64,000 nt of DNA from Sphaerulina vaccinii (lineage: Eukaryota; Ascomycota; Dothideomycetes; Mycosphaerellales; Mycosphaerellaceae), in contig JAKUDP010000006.1 in assembly GCA_022570795.1 (NCBI GenBank), forward strand, positions 1 to 64,000. The letters run 5' to 3'. The notes under the pieces are model-generated. The model was not told where the DNA came from. It was given only the letters and a program-made list of their open reading frames with translations, and ran no database searches. Shown in pieces: positions 42,378 through 52,417 of the stretch (position 1 is its first letter; every line of letters starts with the position of its first letter). The position numbers and the translations under genes were made by a program.

Positions 42378-43694
42378 ATGGCAGAGGGAGTTTTCAAGAG
42401 ACTCGCGCGATCGCTTTTACCTCCTGCTCCAGCTGCACCAGAAACCGGAGATCTTGAAAATCTGGATGACTCATGGCGAGGACCACTGGGAAGACATTAT
42501 GAAGACAACGAGTCTGACACTGTGCCACCTCTTATACAGCAGCCAAGACCACCAGTAACACTTGATGAAGACAACGAGTCTGACACGGTGCCACCTGTTA
42601 TACAGCGGGGACTGGGAAGACGATACGAGGACAACGATGCTCGAGAGCCACCTTGTGTACAGCAGGGATTAGGAAGGCGATACGAAGACAACGATACTCG
42701 GGAGCCACCTCTTATACAACGGGAACACTCTAAAGTCCCTGGCTGCACAGGCCCTGGCTGCAAAAAGGCAGCATTGTACAGTCAAATCTTTTCATATAGT
42801 CAAAGTGTTCGATATAGCCCGAGGCCATCTAAAGAAGCGATACTGGCTGCGACCGCTGATGCCGAAGACGATTCTATTTGGCCCCAGAGTAATGATCCCG
42901 GCTTTGATTTAGATGCAGCCATTGAGTTTGTGGAAAGCCTCCTGAAGCAATTTAGACAAAGCATTGCAGAGCATCATAGGCAACTGTCGACAGTGCATCC
43001 GGCAGTACGCGAATTATATGGATCAAGCATATACCTACCTCCTACAGAGTACTCAACCGATTCTACATCATTGGAAGTGCGCAAGCGACACGATTCTGGA
43101 GCATTTGCAAGGCGATATGCTGAGGACTACGCCGAGGAGTACGGAAAGTTGATCTATGATGAAGAGTGCGATAGCTTCTATTCACAGCCGAAGTCTGCCG
43201 CTACTCAGAGCGACAAAGAGATCATAAAACTTCTCGATAAGATCTGGGCACAGTGTCAGCGGTCAACGATAGAGTATACCCGCGATCATGGTCGATTGAT
43301 ATATGATGAGGAGTCCCAAGATTTCCGGCTACACCAATCCTGGCTCACTGACCCTGAGGATGCGGAGACTTTCGACAAGAATGGCCTCCTAGAGTGTGTC
43401 ACGAATGTTGGAGAGGAGGCCAGCAACTTGAAACGGATGCTCAAGATGGAGGCTGAACTGAATCATCTACAGCAGAGAGCCCAGGAGGTCCTGGAGAGCG
43501 AGGGTGCGATCCCACAGAAGGTCCGTACACAAGTAGCATACGAGCTTGCAGAGGCTAGATGCGAGCTTGTAGCCCGCTGCGAAAGTCTTGGTCTGGGCTC
43601 TGCACGATCAGAAGAGCTCGAGACGTGGCATAGCATGAAGGTATCGACTGCCTTGGATGTGGTGTCTGATGCGTCCTCGTGCTATTCTCGATGA
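42378..43694 (+). CDS. Hypothetical acidic protein with tandem 19-aa repeats
   Basis: 438 codons, ATG in a good context (CAATGGC). Residues ~37-116 hold four copies of an acidic unit: LGRHYEDNESDTVPPLIQQ, LDEDNESDTVPPVIQRG, LGRRYEDNDAREPPCVQQG and LGRRYEDNDTREPPLIQRE. The last two are encoded by adjacent 57-bp DNA units (42612-42668, 42669-42725). Downstream are aromatic-acidic segments, with a pair of related motifs (YAEEYGKLIYDEECDSF and YTRDHGRLIYDEESQDF), and a helical, coiled-coil-like C-terminal part (residues ~335-400). I do not recognise the family. Nuclear or cytoplasmic location is open; there is no signal peptide. Confidence 0.65.
   Translation: MAEGVFKRLARSLLPPAPAAPETGDLENLDDSWRGPLGRHYEDNESDTVPPLIQQPRPPVTLDEDNESDTVPPVIQRGLGRRYEDNDAREPPCVQQGLGRRYEDNDTREPPLIQREHSKVPGCTGPGCKKAALYSQIFSYSQSVRYSPRPSKEAILAATADAEDDSIWPQSNDPGFDLDAAIEFVESLLKQFRQSIAEHHRQLSTVHPAVRELYGSSIYLPPTEYSTDSTSLEVRKRHDSGAFARRYAEDYAEEYGKLIYDEECDSFYSQPKSAATQSDKEIIKLLDKIWAQCQRSTIEYTRDHGRLIYDEESQDFRLHQSWLTDPEDAETFDKNGLLECVTNVGEEASNLKRMLKMEAELNHLQQRAQEVLESEGAIPQKVRTQVAYELAEARCELVARCESLGLGSARSEELETWHSMKVSTALDVVSDASSCYSR
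42486..42725 (+). repeat. Coding minisatellite, four units of about 50-57 bp
   Basis: Direct repeats inside the preceding gene. Units 3 and 4 are 57 bp and adjoin; units 1 and 2 share GAAGACAACGAGTCTGACAC and have different edges. All unit lengths keep the reading frame. Two unit types (ESDTVPP and D-REPP) alternate in blocks, which suggests duplication of a diverged pair. Confidence 0.85.
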
Positions 43695-44345
43695 TCCGTA
43701 TCTTTCTGGACCTAGACCTGTGAGGTTGATGGCTCAGCATGAGAAGTCACGATTCAGAGCAGAAGCCGTAACAAGAACGACACTTTGGTTCAGGACAATT
43801 GGCAGACATGCGCCACTTGAGCTGCACAAAGGATCATACTGGCAGGAATGAGCCATCGTGCGTAGGCTCCATCTCGAGCATTGGTACACCAGACACCTCT
43901 TGAACCTAAGTCATCTATGTATGAACACAGTCAGAGTTGGACATCTGGGTAATGCCAAGCTTTGCCAAAAGATGAAGTGAGACGACATGCTACACGTCCC
44001 CAGTCAAGAACGCGCCGAAAGAGACTAGAGACACGAGGTGGCAGAGAACTCACTCAGTATGATGACTGTATGTCATAGACCCGTCGACCTGTTGGCTCAG
44101 CGCGTAAGGGTCCCGCCGTGGTAGCGAAGAAGCAAAAGTCCTCACTTTTCTGTATTCAGGCCACCTTTGGGAAATCCTTCTCAATTTTTGTTATCCTACA
44201 TCCCACCACCTCATCAGCACTACTTGTGAAGAATATCGAATTCTGGACGATATACATCTCCAACCAGCAAGGACATCCAAGCTACTGCGAGCAATGAGCA
44301 GTCAACAGCCTTTTCTTAAGCAGGAATCAGAGAACGCCATCCATA
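43695..44345. other. Intergenic region with an alternative upstream start
   Basis: About 650 bp. Near its end an ATG at 44294 opens a different frame (MSSQQPFLKQESENAIHNAL) that overlaps the start of the next gene and stops after about 39 codons. It might be an upstream ORF, or the true first exon if a short intron exists. Nothing else seen. Confidence 0.35.
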
Positions 44346-45692
44346 ATGCACTTTATCAAGGCAGTCGATCAGGAGGTCTTGGACTATCAGGTCCACATCT
44401 CGAAGACCCATGAGTTGAACAAGCGCAAGACATTTGCGAACTCGGAGATGCCGGTCGGGAGTCTTGCCAAATCCGCGCTGTACTCATACAAGCTTCCGGA
44501 GTACAACACAACAACTGATCTGATCTGTCGGATACGCCTCGCTGACAAGAACGCGCTGACCCATAAGCACATTGTGAAGTTTGCCATAGCTGGAGCATCT
44601 GTCAAGGCAGAACTGGACCGTGCTGCTCGTATTGGCGAGACTCAGGGACATATTAATGACGGACACTTGCCAGGCCACTGGCCATCGAAGTCAGATCAGC
44701 CAGAAGTACCGCTGAGTGATGCGATGAAAAAGATGTGGCAGCATAACCAGGACTGTGCCCTTGGCAGAAAGAGGACTACCAGGGAAGGTGGTAATTTACG
44801 CAAAAGCCAAGACGACTACGAGAAGCTCGTACGCGAGACTCGGAAAACCGTCCTGAAATTCTTTCCAACTAAGCATCAGCTCGCAGTAAAAGCTTGGAAG
44901 GACTGTGAAAGAAGCATCGGGAACGAGCCTGGACCACTACTCAGAGCTTATCACGATGATCCAGGCAAAGTGCCGTGCCCAATAGACTTCGTGAAGGCAG
45001 GAAAGTATATGGTTGCTTTGTCTCGGACATACAAGACCACCAAAAGTGGCAAGGCGATTGTGTTGACGAATTCAACCCGACTGTGGAGCAAAGAAGGTCG
45101 TCCTATGATAATGGACCGTGACTCGGGCATGACCTGCGCGCAGGTAGAGGAGGCTGCAAGAGAGCGCAGAGAAAGGGTCGCCAAGATGAGATCCGATCTT
45201 GCTAAGATCCAGAGCGTTGCTAGGATCAGGAGTGATGCCCTGGATGTGGGTGTGGGTGCTGCACCTTCTTGTGAGCTCACACAGCGTGTGATGATTGATG
45301 CTGCTGTCGAGAGATATGCTGCACTCCCGGCCCCATGCGAAGATCATCTCAGGCCTCTCCACCCGACTACGCCGCCAACTTCAGATGCAGTGCCGGATTC
45401 AAGGGAACACGACGATGCAGAGACAGGTGGTCAACGGGCGAGTGGAGACACGCAAGATGGTCCCGTTGCGAGTGCGCAGCCGGCACCTACTGTGCCCACT
45501 CAATCGGCCGATGCAAGCACGCCGAAAAAGAAAAGAGGGCGACCAAAAGGCGCAAAGACGAGAGCTGACGCTCCCTCTAAGGCAGAGGACTTCATACACG
45601 GGAATACAAAGGAGAAGCAGGAGGAGAAGAGGAGGAAAAGGGACGAGGATGGGCAGGGAGAAGGAGAGAAGAGGCAGAAGACTTCCAAGTAG
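44346..45692 (+). CDS. Hypothetical basic protein with a C-terminal AT-hook
   Basis: 448 codons from the ATG at 44346. The N-terminal 250 residues are mixed alpha/beta-looking without a recognised domain. A helical stretch (VEEAARERRERVAKMRSDLAKIQ, about 263-285) follows, then a Pro/Ala/Ser-rich linker, then the AT-hook core TPKKKRGRPKGAKTR (about 396-410) and a very basic, glutamate/lysine-rich tail ending GEKRQKTSK. The AT-hook and tail suggest a nuclear, DNA-binding protein (inference). The start is not certain because of the alternative N-terminal frame at 44294. Confidence 0.6.
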   Translation: MHFIKAVDQEVLDYQVHISKTHELNKRKTFANSEMPVGSLAKSALYSYKLPEYNTTTDLICRIRLADKNALTHKHIVKFAIAGASVKAELDRAARIGETQGHINDGHLPGHWPSKSDQPEVPLSDAMKKMWQHNQDCALGRKRTTREGGNLRKSQDDYEKLVRETRKTVLKFFPTKHQLAVKAWKDCERSIGNEPGPLLRAYHDDPGKVPCPIDFVKAGKYMVALSRTYKTTKSGKAIVLTNSTRLWSKEGRPMIMDRDSGMTCAQVEEAARERRERVAKMRSDLAKIQSVARIRSDALDVGVGAAPSCELTQRVMIDAAVERYAALPAPCEDHLRPLHPTTPPTSDAVPDSREHDDAETGGQRASGDTQDGPVASAQPAPTVPTQSADASTPKKKRGRPKGAKTRADAPSKAEDFIHGNTKEKQEEKRRKRDEDGQGEGEKRQKTSK

Positions 45693-46036
45693 TAGTATCT
45701 CGGAGGAAGGCTGATGAATGGTGTCAATCTTGGAGCGCGCGCTAAGACAGCATGTCAAATAGCAAATCGGGAGGGAAAACAGTATACGCTCGATTCTGAT
45801 TGGAATGTGTTCGATTTCTCGTTTCTCGCCACAATTCCGGCTAGACAACTTAGCTGACTTTTTCAAAAGTTTAATAAGTGAGTACAAAACCTACTAAGCT
45901 CGTGGAAGATCCACAAACTGTATAACTACTCTTTCATCGGCTTCGGTCCTGATCACATACCTCAACCTCGAGATTTCCATGCAACAACTACACTCGACAA
46001 GGTCACAAGACCATACACAACATATTCACAGCAGCT
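45693..46036. other. Intergenic region, nothing recognised
   Basis: About 340 bp between two plus-strand genes, with moderately AT-rich sequence near 45860-45930. No frame, RNA gene or repeat is visible. Confidence 0.4.
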
Positions 46037-46369
46037 ATGGCTTCTCGCACGACAACAAAAGACAGCGCCTCTTCTTCGCATACACCAGACAATAACAACA
46101 TGGACCGCAACTGCATAAGCATCTCAACAGAGCACGAGGAGCCAGATATGTTCTCAGGAGAACGAAAGCCATCGCCAAAGTACATCATGAGCGAAGAAGA
46201 CATCAAGCACCTGAATAACAACAACGCATGGTGCAGAAGTCGGCGAGAGAACATATGTTGCGCTCATCTCGAGCCTGGAATTGGATGTGCGTGTACTTCT
46301 TGCACTCAGGAGGCGGAAAGATTGCATCAGGCACAGTCGACGTTCTGGGCGAATCTGGGACACGATTGA
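46037..46369 (+). CDS. Small cysteine-containing hypothetical protein
   Basis: 110 codons. Ser/Thr/Asn-rich first half (MASRTTTKDSASSSHTPDNN), then a compact C-terminal part with six cysteines in the order C, CC, C, C-x2-C (AWCRSRRENICCAHLEPGIGCACTSCTQ). No signal peptide, so it is not an obvious secreted effector; the cysteines could bind zinc. The ATG context (GCTATGGCTT) is fair. No family recognised, and the gene may be lineage-specific or spurious. Confidence 0.45.
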   Translation: MASRTTTKDSASSSHTPDNNNMDRNCISISTEHEEPDMFSGERKPSPKYIMSEEDIKHLNNNNAWCRSRRENICCAHLEPGIGCACTSCTQEAERLHQAQSTFWANLGHD

Positions 46370-46677
46370 GTGGTGTAGGATAGTCAACAGCTCGCAAATG
46401 GAGATCTTGAGCTCAGTGTATTTTGTGCCTGCATTTTCAAAACTGAATAAATTTCTTTGGTTCATAAAGAGTATATGTCCTCACATTCACTTGTACGATT
46501 CATGGCACTGAGTGGGGGTCAGCATATACATGTCGTGGGCACCGACTCACTTGCGATATATATACGCCGTTCTTCTCCTTCAACTCGTTTCTCCCTACTC
46601 CACAACGAATATTTCACATCAGCAGAGAAACCCAAGCCACACAACACCACTTCTACCCAACACAGAACAACAACAGT

Positions 46678-47022
46678 ATGGAGCCATCAACAGCAAACAC
46701 CCAGTGGTTGGTCCTCACTGCTTCAATGAGCACATCGACTAGCACTTCAGAATTATCAAGCACATCAAGCAAGTCCAGCGATATTCCACAAGCAAATGAT
46801 CCCCGATGTCTGGTCTTGACTGCACCAATCGACTCACCCAGCACGACCATCTCAGAATCAACGACCTCCTCAGAGACAAGCGAACGGGTTGTCCACGAGC
46901 AAGGTGACGGAGATCCGCATCGCAACCATCGGAATGACAGTGGCTACTTTAGCGAGACGTCACAGAAGACGACAGAGAGATCTAGATCGATGAGTTGGAG
47001 TCGGCCAGGGTCGTGGGAGTGA
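46678..47022 (+). CDS. Small Ser/Thr-rich hypothetical protein
   Basis: 114 codons, ATG in the context CAGTATGGAG. A TATA-like run GATATATATACG lies about 120 bp upstream (near 46555). The protein is over one-third Ser/Thr and contains two related segments (WLVLTASMSTSTST and CLVLTAPIDSPSTT), a short internal duplication. No transmembrane or known domain. Low-complexity proteins of this kind are common in fungi and hard to assign. Confidence 0.45.
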   Translation: MEPSTANTQWLVLTASMSTSTSTSELSSTSSKSSDIPQANDPRCLVLTAPIDSPSTTISESTTSSETSERVVHEQGDGDPHRNHRNDSGYFSETSQKTTERSRSMSWSRPGSWE

Positions 47023-47102
47023 TCGAAGACCACCGGGATGTGCAAGCTCAGTCGTAGGGACTGCAGTTGCGGTTGTCTTGAAGAATCACGAGAATTGAAT
47101 AC

Positions 47103-48338
47103 ATGGCCAGTACTTCAGACCGAGAATCAGCATGCGTACCCACTTCCAAAACTTTATCCCCATATGTGCTCCACTTGCGTGAAAGTGAGGACAAAGTTAC
47201 CACAGTTCGCCTCAGTCCCAATAAAAGACTCGCATATATGTTACTCACCTTTGCACCCAGCTCCCAACTTTTTACAATACTGATATGCACCAGCAAGATA
47301 TCGAAATCAACAGACAACCGGCCCCAGCCTATATCAGCAAAGCCTTCACCCATAGACAAGCAGGAAGAGCAAACAGCCCTGACAGCAGCCATGATGGTAC
47401 ACAAGTCAAGTCCAAGAGGACCACGACCGATGCCTTCCAAAGTCTCGGCGAGTGCTTCAGGCATAACGAAAGATGGCCACGTTGTCGCCAAGAAGTTCGA
47501 TGCCGATACCAAGCCTCCGTCGCTCAAGGACCGGCTATGGCAACTGAGGGTTCGCCACAACGACATCCTGGACAAGATAGCAGCTCTTGAGAAGAACATT
47601 ACTGGTCATGGAGGCATCGAAGCCGAAAACAACGTCTCACAAGTCAAGCGACTGTACTGGGAAGCACGCAGGGTGAGAGACCAGATCGAAGAGTGCGAGA
47701 AAGAAGAGTGCCGTTCCAGGACAGGAAGTCCAAGGCATCGGAAGCCAACTGTTCAAAGGTCAGCCAACACGCCTCGAAGCAGAGAGACCATTCCAAGCAA
47801 ACTCTCCCCACTACGCACAGCGATCACCCAGTTCCAGATCGACCGCGAGGAAACGGTGAATCACATATTTCATCTTCGATACCAAATCAGCAGCAAAGCA
47901 AGCGCGACTATGCTGGAGTTTATGGACGACTTAGAGAAAGCGCAATTGGAGCTGGTCGAGATTGACAAGTCTATCGCACACTGCCGGGCTGCAGAACGTC
48001 GAGAGCTAAGGAGAGCTAAGAAGGCCATGGAGGCGGATGGGCTGTCTAAGGAGCAGATCGACGTTGTTGTTGCAGATTGCTTGGAGAGGGAAGAGAGTGG
48101 ATTGGATGAGGTGTCGAGAGTGGTGGCGTGTAGGGCGCTGGAGCAAGTCGAATCAGAAAGCGAATCGGACGATTCGGATAGCGACTCGGAAAGCAGTGTC
48201 AATATGAGGGTGCTAGCACAAGAAGAGCCCGCGAAGAGTCCGAGTGTGGTTGGAAAGGAAATTCTGCCAATAGTGGAAACACCTCAAAAGATGCACTTTG
48301 GCATAGAGTGGGAAGATCTGTTATATCTAGCAAATTAG
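47103..48338 (+). CDS. Hypothetical coiled-coil protein
   Basis: 411 codons from the first ATG; an MM pair at 47391 (MMVHKSSPRGPRP) is an attractive alternative start giving about 315 residues, since the first 96 lack structure. Long helical segments with heptad character: SLKDRLWQLRVRHNDILDKIAALEKNI, RLYWEARRVRDQIEECEKEE, and TMLEFMDDLEKAQLELVEIDKSIAHCRAAERRELRRAKKAME. A Ser/Asp/Glu repeat (SESESDDSDSDSESS) precedes the C-terminus. No known domain. Probably a cytoplasmic or nuclear scaffold-like protein (inference). Confidence 0.6.
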   Translation: MASTSDRESACVPTSKTLSPYVLHLRESEDKVTTVRLSPNKRLAYMLLTFAPSSQLFTILICTSKISKSTDNRPQPISAKPSPIDKQEEQTALTAAMMVHKSSPRGPRPMPSKVSASASGITKDGHVVAKKFDADTKPPSLKDRLWQLRVRHNDILDKIAALEKNITGHGGIEAENNVSQVKRLYWEARRVRDQIEECEKEECRSRTGSPRHRKPTVQRSANTPRSRETIPSKLSPLRTAITQFQIDREETVNHIFHLRYQISSKASATMLEFMDDLEKAQLELVEIDKSIAHCRAAERRELRRAKKAMEADGLSKEQIDVVVADCLEREESGLDEVSRVVACRALEQVESESESDDSDSDSESSVNMRVLAQEEPAKSPSVVGKEILPIVETPQKMHFGIEWEDLLYLAN

Positions 48339-48576
48339 TGACTGTCACGACATGTCCAGCACTACAAGTATTTATTCTCAGGATATGGAAAAGACTCACC
48401 TTCCTTGATGGCGACTGCCATCAGAACATCTTCTATCGTCCCTGTGCCTGTGTGCAGTAACTCCAGCGCTGACTCGATAAAGGCTTTGTTCGAAGTTCAG
48501 GTGAATCTTGAGTGAAATCAAAGATCCTAGCCAAAGAGCGGCAATTGAGATGTCAACCTAACAAATGTTTCAATAC

Positions 48577-50218
48577 TTAGTGCAGGTTTAGAATGACTGC
48601 ACCGCTATTTGGCACCTCAACAACCAGATTTCCGCCTCGCACAGCCACACGCTCGCCAGAGGTGACATTCTTCAGAAGTACTGGTCTACCATTATCAAGC
48701 TCGGCTGCATAGCTGTACCCATCGAACGTCACTCCCGTAATAGCATTGCTCCCATTCGCACTTAGGCGCTGCAGCGAAGCTTTGTTGAAGCCGGAAGGCA
48801 CTCGAAAGGTGTACAGCTTGGTCGGGCGGCGATACTGCTGGACCCCGCTGGTAGAATTGTATTCCTGCAAGTTGATCACGGCAATTTTGGAGAGTTTGCC
48901 CCCGTTGTACAAGGCGTACGCTGATTGATCAGAGCCTTGAAGACGGAGATCGACGACTTGCGGGCGCTGTTTCGTAAGATCTCCAAGGAATGCAGAAACG
49001 GCAATGTTACCATAGTATGGCGCTTTGGTACCCTTCGTGGTGTTGCTCGTTTCAATTGGCTGCCAGGCTTGGTATCGAAAGTTCGTGCCTTGATGCATGT
49101 GCCATCTGCCGATGCCATTTGCCACGAGGGTCAGACCGTAGTCGAAGGCCCAGAGTGCTGCACCGAACGAATTCGACACTCCGCCGATACCTTGACGTGC
49201 AAGAGAGTTGCCCTCGCCAAGTATGAAGGGACCATTGGGCACACGAGTCTTGTTCGAGATACCTTGAATCGATGCTGAGATCGCAAGGAGCTGGCTCACA
49301 GCACGGTTGTTGTTCGTATGATTCATCAGAGTGCCCTGCAACGTGACGCCTAGGTCTCCACGTGCAGCAATATACCTAGCAAATCGCTGTTAGCTGTGCT
49401 CGGAGTATCATGGTCGCTGACACTCACTTGTGCTGTGACACATAGCCAACAGTGTGATCATCATCCAGGCCAGCAGAGAAGATATTGGAAGCAGTCAGAT
49501 TGAGATTGCTCAGTCCTGGAAGCGTAGCAAGCGACGGGGCCAGGAACTTGAATTGGTCGTCCTCGGCAAGATCAGGACACGACTTTTGCATTTGTTCACG
49601 GATTTTGCGAGAGAATTGCAGCCACTCCGAGACATACTGTGCTTCAGTGTAGCCTGGACTGCGAGGTGGAACCGGGTAGATCGCGGGCGAGGTGTAGAGA
49701 TCAGGCTCATTGCCGAGCTCCCAAGCATTGAGTTTGCCACGCAAGGTCCGACAAGCATAAGGCACAGAGTCAAGTACGGCTTGGCGATCTTCTGTAGATG
49801 TATCTGCCAAGTTGAACTCATGACTGAAGCGTACTCCAGGCCAAGTCTGGTAAGACTCAAAAAATGCCGGACCGATAGTTTGGTTGGCAGGGAAGTCCGG
49901 GTTCCTGGCCGAGTAGTATTGCTTCACAGCTGTCTTCTGGGAAGAGTTGAAGGTGGTCAGGTCCCCCGTAGCGCCGCCGACGCGGATGAGAGGCTTGCTT
50001 CCAGCATACGCAGCAATGTTCTGCAATAGATTGTCCGAGTAGGAGTTCGGTTGTGACAAATTGCCTGCATAGTCGACGAATGAGGACAACTCGATGGAGT
50101 AGGATAAGAAGTTTTCGAGTGGGCTATTGGCATGCGTAGGCGGTGTTGAGCTGACTGTAATCACATTTGTTGCAGCTGCTTGTGTAATAACGAGGGCCGA
50201 CAGTGCTGACGCCTTCAT
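48577..50218 (-). CDS. GH79-type glycoside hydrolase (beta-glucuronidase-like), secreted, one intron
   Basis: Two exons, 50218-49428 and 49375-48577, joined across a 52-bp intron (49427-49376) with GTGAGT donor and TAG acceptor; the product is about 529 aa. The start at 50218 (MKASALSALVITQAAA) gives a signal peptide. Domain text: SYSIELSSFVDYAG, IRVGGATGD, LNAWELGNEPDLY (general acid/base Glu near residue 170), FILGEGNSLARQG (nucleophile Glu near 317), then FGAALWAFDYGL and a beta-rich C-terminal domain (ITGVTFDGYSYAAE, LVVEVPNSGAVILNL). GH79 enzymes release glucuronic acid or its 4-O-methyl form from proteoglycans or plant arabinogalactans; which substrate is used cannot be told. The protein has several N-glycosylation sites. 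Confidence 0.88.
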
Positions 50219-51073
50219 ATCGTCGATTGATCCGAGTCTGATTGATCTCTGGCTGCCCCATGGCACGATGGCTTCGCTTCCTTATACATTACAATTCTTC
50301 GACCGAAGTAATGGCAGTACATAGCAGAAGCAGACTCAGTGATGGCGGCCGAAGAGCTCGGAGATTGAGCTCCAAGCGAGACCAAGACTGTGGCGTGCCA
50401 TGAGGAACAGGCTGATCGTAAGGACCTATGTCGACTTTGAGCGTGACTGTGCATACCACTGTCGCGCGGTACGTGGCTTGGGCCTGGATTTGGTGGCTTG
50501 GGGCTATATTTTCATCCTCAAGATTAATTACGTGCCTGAGTTCTTGATAGGACAGGCGAGTCAGAAAGTGGATACTCAATTGGTCATTTTTTTTGAGGAG
50601 ATGAAGAACACGCCAATGCAGGCCCTAAAGGTGCAGGCAAGCCTAGGTGACTGTACGTGTCATCCACTTCAGCGGGGTTATCCGATAGTGGAGACCTTCT
50701 CCATGTATGGTGATTCGATTCCACTAACGTGCTCCTGGTGGCGAGTTCAAACTCCGTCGTGGCCCATAAGATCGGCCGAATAAAGATGAAAGAGGTTCAC
50801 TGCACGATAGTGGAGACCTTCTCCGCTCGATGCATCTCCCGCATTGTGGAGGTGCGCCACGTGGGGAATATCCGCGGATATGTGGGCGAGAGGCGGAAAT
50901 GTATCGCTTGGCAACTGCCTCATACTCTGCTACGTCGTTACACATCAAGAAAGACGCATGTCGGCGCGCTTGGTGTGAACAGTAGATCCTGCGATATGCT
51001 TCGGCGATGCTCGCAAGCAAAGACGTGTGATGGCGTCTATATCTTGATGTTGTGAGGCTCGGAACATCACAGA
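50219..51073. promoter_or_regulatory. Upstream region of the GH79 gene with palindromic sites and a duplicated 20-mer
   Basis: 855 bp between the GH79 start and the 3' end of the DUF1479 gene. The 20-base word CGATAGTGGAGACCTTCTCC occurs twice exactly (50683-50702, 50805-50824). ATATCCGCGGATAT (50868-50881) is a perfect palindrome around TCCGCGGA, the form bound by Pdr1/Pdr3-type Zn2Cys6 factors in yeast. CACGTG (near 50858) is an E-box core. No convincing gene. Assignment to GH79 control is inference from position. Confidence 0.45.
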
Positions 51074-52417
51074 TCACACACCCTCACCAAGTGCGCGTCT
51101 GCCTTCAGCAGTGATGGACTCAATTGGCAAAACACCATCCATCTTCCGTTCATTCTGCATATTAAGGACTTGTTTATCACCCGTGCCGTCCAGAAACTTG
51201 TAGTCATCAGGCGGTACTCCGTCCAGCAGATCCTTCCAGTATTGTCGAATGTAAGCCTTGTTACCAGGAGTAGAAGGCGCTGCAGGAACATACACAACAC
51301 ACGCAGGCTGCGAACCATTATGAGTCGTTTCCACCGCATGGCACACATCAGCATGCCACCATATAGTATCACCTGGCTGAACAGCAGGGGCACTAACGAG
51401 AGTATCCTTCAAGCGTAGATGAGGATGACTTTCTGGGCTCAACAGCTGGGAGTCCCATCTGTAGGTTCCAGGAAAATATCCAGTATTATCCAACGTCCAG
51501 GCTTCAGCTTTCTCCCAGTCACCATTTTCAGGGGGACGGAAGAATGGCCGAAGAAGCATGTACGCAGTAGTATACTTCACATCAGGCAATAACATAATGC
51601 CACCCTCTCCTGGACCACAAGGAGTCAATGCTGTCCAGCCCTGGAATGTCCGCAGTACACTCGAGTGAACACCACTTGGGAACATAGCAGGATTTGCATC
51701 GCGGCGATGTGTCAGATCATAGGGATCGTATTCTTCAGGATGGCCAGCAAAGATCTTTTGGTATGACTTGCGATACTTGTGGTCGGCCCACCTACACAGT
51801 GACCCAGCGTCAATGTGTGGACCAAGTCCGAGGAACTCCTGGCCGGGTTCCCGAATCCTGAGTGCATCTGGGTACAGAATTGGCTGGTTTTGTGATTCGA
51901 GTTCGTCCAAGGAGGAGCACGTCGCATCAGAGAAGAGCCCGTTGAGAACTGCTTGTAGCCGAAGTTGATTGAGATGCGTTCGGAGCTTCAATTGCGTAGG
52001 CGAGTTGTAGAGGTGAAAGATAGCTGGACTTTCTGCCGGCCAGCCTGTGATCTCGGGATTTCGTGAGATGAACGCCTGCAGTTCATCGAAGTGCGAGTCT
52101 GCTTCCTCAAGTGGAACCACGTTACGTACCACAAAGCATCCCACATTTTTGATGTTCTCCAAGATTGCCAGATTGTCAGACGCCGTCACGTCTTTGAAAT
52201 CTACGCTAGGTATTGCAGACGAGCGTAGGGTCGCAATTATTGAAGTTATAGCACCCAAAGCCGCACATGTCTTTGACCATGCCTGTTGAAGAGAATGTTC
52301 GCCATAACTCGAGATGATCTCTCGCTTGAGGTTTTGCTGCTCTTTATCTTGGAAGTTAGAATCGCTGGGAGCAAACGACGGCCAGCCTGATGGCCAAGTC
52401 CGTGTAGTAGAAGACAT
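51074..52417 (-). CDS. DUF1479 family protein (2-oxoglutarate/Fe(II) oxygenase-like)
   Basis: 447 codons from the ATG at 52417 (MSSTTRTWPSGWPSF); 24 further in-frame codons upstream look like 5' UTR. Family landmarks: NIKNVGCFVVRNVVPLEEAD, WPAESPAIFHLYNSPTQL, GLGPHIDAGSLCRWAD (about residue 200, the HxD metal pair), GWTALTPCGPGEGGIMLLPDVK, FFRPPENGDWEKAEAW, and PGDTIWWHADVCHAVE (about 355, distal His). Proteins of this family have the double-stranded beta-helix of Fe(II)/2-oxoglutarate enzymes, and the substrate is generally unknown. No signal peptide, cytosolic by inference. Confidence 0.9.
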   Translation of the reverse strand: MSSTTRTWPSGWPSFAPSDSNFQDKEQQNLKREIISSYGEHSLQQAWSKTCAALGAITSIIATLRSSAIPSVDFKDVTASDNLAILENIKNVGCFVVRNVVPLEEADSHFDELQAFISRNPEITGWPAESPAIFHLYNSPTQLKLRTHLNQLRLQAVLNGLFSDATCSSLDELESQNQPILYPDALRIREPGQEFLGLGPHIDAGSLCRWADHKYRKSYQKIFAGHPEEYDPYDLTHRRDANPAMFPSGVHSSVLRTFQGWTALTPCGPGEGGIMLLPDVKYTTAYMLLRPFFRPPENGDWEKAEAWTLDNTGYFPGTYRWDSQLLSPESHPHLRLKDTLVSAPAVQPGDTIWWHADVCHAVETTHNGSQPACVVYVPAAPSTPGNKAYIRQYWKDLLDGVPPDDYKFLDGTGDKQVLNMQNERKMDGVLPIESITAEGRRALGEGV

